64,000 nucleotides of DNA from Wurfbainia villosa (Eukaryota > Streptophyta > Magnoliopsida > Zingiberales > Zingiberaceae): contig CM046003.1 of assembly GCA_025175895.1 (NCBI GenBank), positions 32,013,245 through 32,077,244 of the forward strand, written 5' to 3'. Below the pieces are notes generated by a model. It was not told the DNA's origin and ran no database searches. It saw only the letters and a program-made list of their open reading frames with translations. The translations under genes were made by a program, and so were the position numbers. Shown here one piece after another: positions 63,671-64,000 of the stretch; within the stretch, counting starts at the first letter, position 1, and the number at the start of each line of letters is the position of its first letter.

Positions 63671-64000
63671 ATCCTACACACAAGGTTGTTGGATTGGATG
63701 TTAGATTTTTTAAATTGGTTGTAAGTTGTTAAACCTAGGTCATCTCACCTGTGTCTATATGATCAAGCATGTTATACTTATGTGTTTTTTGTGAGATGAT
63801 TTCCAATTGATTTGATTAAGTGCATTTAGGTTCAAGTAATTTTATGTTAGATTTGGATTTGACCCTAGGCTTGTCAAGTTTACCTTTTCAAGATCATGGC
63901 TTCCAGGTCGTGGCGAGGCACAGGGGCCTTCTTTTATCGGATCATCGACCACTTCCTTAGACAAAGCCATGTTCAAGAAAATGATGACTTGACTCACCTA
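63671..64000 (-). other. T11-B gag-pol interval, partial
   Basis: Matches 56154-56486 of copy A almost base for base, up to the window edge, just before the 57-bp tandem repeat would begin. Confidence 0.7.

Larger units (their letters stand above)
51099..64000 (-). mobile_element. T11 tandem Sirevirus-like array (LTR-int-LTR-int)
   Basis: Minus-strand Copia array inserted in T10. Two LTRs (51099-52196 and 58627-59720) enclose a full internal region (copy A). A second internal region (copy B) starts directly at 59721 with its own PPT and the same gene order, so the middle LTR serves as 5' LTR of A and 3' LTR of B. B runs past the window before reaching its gag. A and B are nearly identical over long stretches. 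Confidence 0.88.

Overview
This window is nuclear DNA of a flowering plant with a repeat-rich genome. I find no host protein gene, tRNA or rRNA. Almost all of it is retrotransposon, plus one hAT DNA transposon. The evidence is LTRs with TG...CA ends and 5-bp target-site duplications (TSDs), primer-binding sites (PBS) for plant initiator tRNA-Met or tRNA-Asp, polypurine tracts (PPT), and Copia and Gypsy gag/pol domains broken by stops and frameshifts. The species cannot be named from this sequence. I number the elements T1 to T11.

Left part (1-41166). T1 (458-3383, minus) is the gag, PBS and 5' LTR of an Athila/Tat-like Gypsy element. It abuts T2, an old plus-strand Copia element whose pieces are spread over nearly 38 kb (3384-5829, 25501-26288, 28490-28902, 32363-32692, 41026-41166) because other elements landed in it. 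T3 (5830-25500, minus, gag only) sits in the T2 reverse transcriptase. T4 (7023-20727, plus, Tork-like Copia) sits in the 3' LTR of T3. T5 (13351-18536, minus, gag only) sits in the T4 pol gene. This is a four-level nest. Downstream, T2 also holds a solo LTR (T6, 26289-28489), a hAT element with a nearly open transposase (T7, 28903-32354) and, in its 3' LTR, a full-length Sirevirus-like Copia element (T8, 32693-41020, plus).

Right part (41167-64000). After 1.2 kb of unassigned DNA comes T9 (42371-46683, plus), a second copy of the gag-only family of T3, carrying a 234-bp GC-rich insertion that T3 lacks. T10 (46684-51098, plus) is a sister of T8, cut between integrase and reverse transcriptase by T11 (51099-64000, minus). 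T11 is a tandem LTR-internal-LTR-internal array of a Sirevirus-like element whose second internal region runs off the window.

How the parts relate. T3, T5, T8, T9, T10 and T11 share LTR architecture despite different sequence: tandem CCAAG/CTTGG hairpin units (T3, T8, T9, T10), clusters of the palindrome CAGTCGACTG or a GATCGATC-type substitute, a TATA box, and a C-rich box near the LTR end. T5 and the T3/T9 family keep gag and all cis signals but no pol, so they would depend on an autonomous relative for reverse transcriptase and integrase. No copy here looks fully autonomous. Most stops whose ancestral codon can be inferred fit C-to-T or G-to-A change, as expected for methylated, silenced repeats.
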